Part shown: piece by piece, positions 54,707 through 56,062 of the stretch | Position numbering within the stretch: the first letter of the stretch is position 1 | How the letters are laid out: each line of letters opens with the position of its first letter | NCBI GenBank assembly: GCA_018676675.1 | Contig: JABHEG010000340.1 | Location: 1-56,062 of the forward strand | Origin: Lentisphaerota bacterium | GTDB lineage: Bacteria > Verrucomicrobiota > Lentisphaeria > Oligosphaerales > JABHEG01 | Direction: 5' to 3' | DNA: 56,062 nucleotides | The notes under the pieces: generated by a model | The model's input: only the letters and a program-made list of their open reading frames with translations | Database searches by the model: none | Told to the model about the DNA's origin: nothing | Program-made: the position numbers and the translations under genes

Positions 54707-56062
54707 GTCCTCCCCTTGAAGAAACCAAACCAACGGCCAGACCGCAATCGGACGACGACGCAGACATGCTCGACCGCGGGCCGTACGAAGACGGCTTCTC
54801 CATGCGAACCGTCGTCGGGGCGCTTTTCGTCGCCTTTGTCATGATGCCGGGCTCGATCTACATGGGGCTGGTTGCGGGTCAATCGCTTGGAGCCGCCGCC
54901 GAGTGGGTCACGATCATCCTCTTCGCCGAGCTGGCCCGGCGGAGCTTCACGCACCTGCGACGCCAGGAGGTGTTCGTCCTGTTCTACGTGGCTTCGGGCA
55001 TCGCGGCGATGACGCTCCTCCACCTGGCGCTGTCCGGCGGACCGTTCGCCTCGACGATCTGGAACCAATACCTGCTCCAGGCTCCGGAAACGAGCACGAT
55101 TGCAGAGAAGATCCCTGATTGGGTCGTTCCACCGGTCGACTCACCCGGCATCCAGACACGCAACCTGGCCCATCGCGACTGGTGGTGGAGTCGGTCCAAA
55201 GGCTTTCTCTCGCCCATGTTCCTGATCGCAGTGGGCTACCTGCTTGGCCGGCTGGGCTTTTTCGGTCTGGGTTACATCGTGTTCCGACTGACATCAGACA
55301 TTGAGCGATTGCCCTTCCCCCTTGCCCCGATTGTGGCGGAAGGTGCGACCGCGCTGTCGGAGTCAACGGAGCGGGACACTGACGGTGGGCAGCGGCGGCG
55401 CTCGTGGCGCTGGAATGTCTTCAGCGTAGGAGCATGCCTGGGAATCGTGTTCGGCTGTGTGTATGTCCTGGTCCCCGTCGCGAGTGGCCTTTTCCTGAGT
55501 AAACCCATCATGATCCTGCCGATCCCTTTCCTCGATTTCACCTCGAATGTCGAACGTTTCCTGCCGGCCAGCCTGATCTCAATCAGCTTCGATGCAGCCC
55601 TGTTCCTGACCGGCATGGTTCTGCCGTTCAAACTCGTCTCCGGGACATTCACGGCTGTGGTCCTGACCAGTGTCATCGGAGGCCCTATTCTGCTCAAGCT
55701 CGGGGCGTTCGACCATTGGACCCCCGGGAACGGACTCCTGGTCAATCAGATGCTACTGAGCTTCGACTTCTGGATGAGTGTGCACGTCGGCCTCGCAGGG
55801 ACAGTTCTACTGGTCGGCCTGTGGAGTATGGGCAAGGCCTTTGCCAGACATGCCGGAGAACGAAGCGAAACCACGGCGGAGACCGCCGCCCTCCAGAATC
55901 CGCCTTCCCTTGGAGAGCCGCCGTCCACGACGGTGCCGCAATGCAATCAGGATGAAACCACGGCGGAGACCGCCGCTCTCCAGAATCCGCCTTCCCTTGG
56001 AGAGCCGCCGTCCACGGCGGTACCGCAATGCGATCAAGATGGAACCACGGCGGAGACCGCCG
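54703..56062 (+). CDS. Second DUF6785-like multi-pass membrane protein, 3' end beyond window
   Basis: The GTG at 54703 overlaps the stop of the fusion gene (GTGA), and the frame stays open for 453 codons to the window's end. Hydrophobic helices include VVGALFVAFVMMPGSIYMGL, FLIAVGYLLGRLGFFGLGYI, NVFSVGACLGIVFGCVYVLV and LISISFDAALFLTGMVLPF. The loop DIERLPFPLAPIVAEGATAL parallels the PFPNEQAAGG region of the first membrane protein, so the two are probably related subunits. From about residue 389 the sequence becomes a 29-residue repeat (see the repeat entry) that does not resemble a membrane protein. Confidence 0.75.
   Translation, partial: MSPPLEETKPTARPQSDDDADMLDRGPYEDGFSMRTVVGALFVAFVMMPGSIYMGLVAGQSLGAAAEWVTIILFAELARRSFTHLRRQEVFVLFYVASGIAAMTLLHLALSGGPFASTIWNQYLLQAPETSTIAEKIPDWVVPPVDSPGIQTRNLAHRDWWWSRSKGFLSPMFLIAVGYLLGRLGFFGLGYIVFRLTSDIERLPFPLAPIVAEGATALSESTERDTDGGQRRRSWRWNVFSVGACLGIVFGCVYVLVPVASGLFLSKPIMILPIPFLDFTSNVERFLPASLISISFDAALFLTGMVLPFKLVSGTFTAVVLTSVIGGPILLKLGAFDHWTPGNGLLVNQMLLSFDFWMSVHVGLAGTVLLVGLWSMGKAFARHAGERSETTAETAALQNPPSLGEPPSTTVPQCNQDETTAETAALQNPPSLGEPPSTAVPQCDQDGTTAETA
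55867..56062 (+). repeat. 87-bp tandem repeat within the membrane-protein gene
   Basis: Units start at 55867, 55954 and 56041 (the last is cut by the window end) and encode ETTAETAALQNPPSLGEPPS plus nine more residues each. The DNA is nearly identical between copies and carries internal inverted pieces (CCACGGCGG, CCGCCGTCCACG). It looks like a mobile intergenic-type repeat that has expanded inside, or at the end of, a reading frame while keeping the frame open. Confidence 0.85.

Overview
The window is GC-rich, chromosome-like bacterial DNA that is dense in large secreted carbohydrate-active proteins and small-molecule oxidoreductases. The mix includes sulfatase-free CAZyme operons, URO-D and ThuA proteins, Gfo/Idh/MocA enzymes, paired FAD_oxidored proteins, a BtrH-like protein, DUF362, glycyl-radical chemistry and DUF6784/6785-like membrane proteins. 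This suggests an uncultured polysaccharide-degrading lineage of the Planctomycetes/Lentisphaerae/Verrucomicrobia, Hydrogenedentota or Armatimonadota type. No rRNA or universal marker is present, so the lineage is an inference from gene content. No tRNA, rRNA or CRISPR array was seen.

Layout. 1-748: 5' part of a secreted LamG gene on the minus strand. 749-2208: non-coding stretch with a repeat cluster, a near-consensus sigma70-type promoter, and a decayed tyrosine recombinase. 2293-7086 (minus): a very large secreted glycosidase-like protein and an oligogalacturonate-lyase-like propeller. 7418-19269 (plus): an FG-GAP/VCBS propeller, a CBM9-like plus glycosidase protein, an enolase-superfamily dehydratase, a double pectate-lyase-like beta-helix protein and a duplicated BtrH-like papain-fold protein. 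19529-21286 (minus): ThuA and Gfo/Idh/MocA pair. 21502-22080 (plus): transglutaminase-like protein. 22081-22457: structured intergenic element. 22458-33573 (minus): an operon of two giant secreted glycosidase-like proteins, two overlapping FAD oxidoreductases and a URO-D-fold methyltransferase-like protein.

33715-34337: a Phd/YefM-PIN toxin-antitoxin pair with a palindromic operator. 34505-43975 (plus): a long co-directional run with many stop/start overlaps, holding a polyferredoxin, TadA, a RecB/Cas4-like Fe-S nuclease, an epimerase, a DegT-family aminotransferase, a 36-bp tandem repeat, a second epimerase, DUF362 and a glycyl radical enzyme. No activating enzyme is visible. 44417-45418: a markedly lower-GC secreted endonuclease/exonuclease/phosphatase protein. 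45860-47521 (minus): a BNR-repeat secreted protein. 48116-56062 (plus): a tightly packed three-gene membrane module. It has two multi-pass membrane proteins flanking a 1538-residue fusion of a zinc-ligand-less M28 peptidase-like domain with an FtsX/MacB-type permease, and no ATPase gene beside it.

Reading of the whole. The left two thirds looks like uptake and breakdown of uronate/galacturonan- or ulvan-type polysaccharides: lyase-like propellers and beta-helices, glycosidases, then sugar-acid dehydratase and oxidoreductases. The two most unusual parts are the glycyl-radical/aminotransferase/epimerase/DUF362 operon and the pseudo-peptidase-FtsX membrane module. Several intergenic repeat families, one of which runs into coding sequence at the right edge, point to an active or formerly active repeat load.
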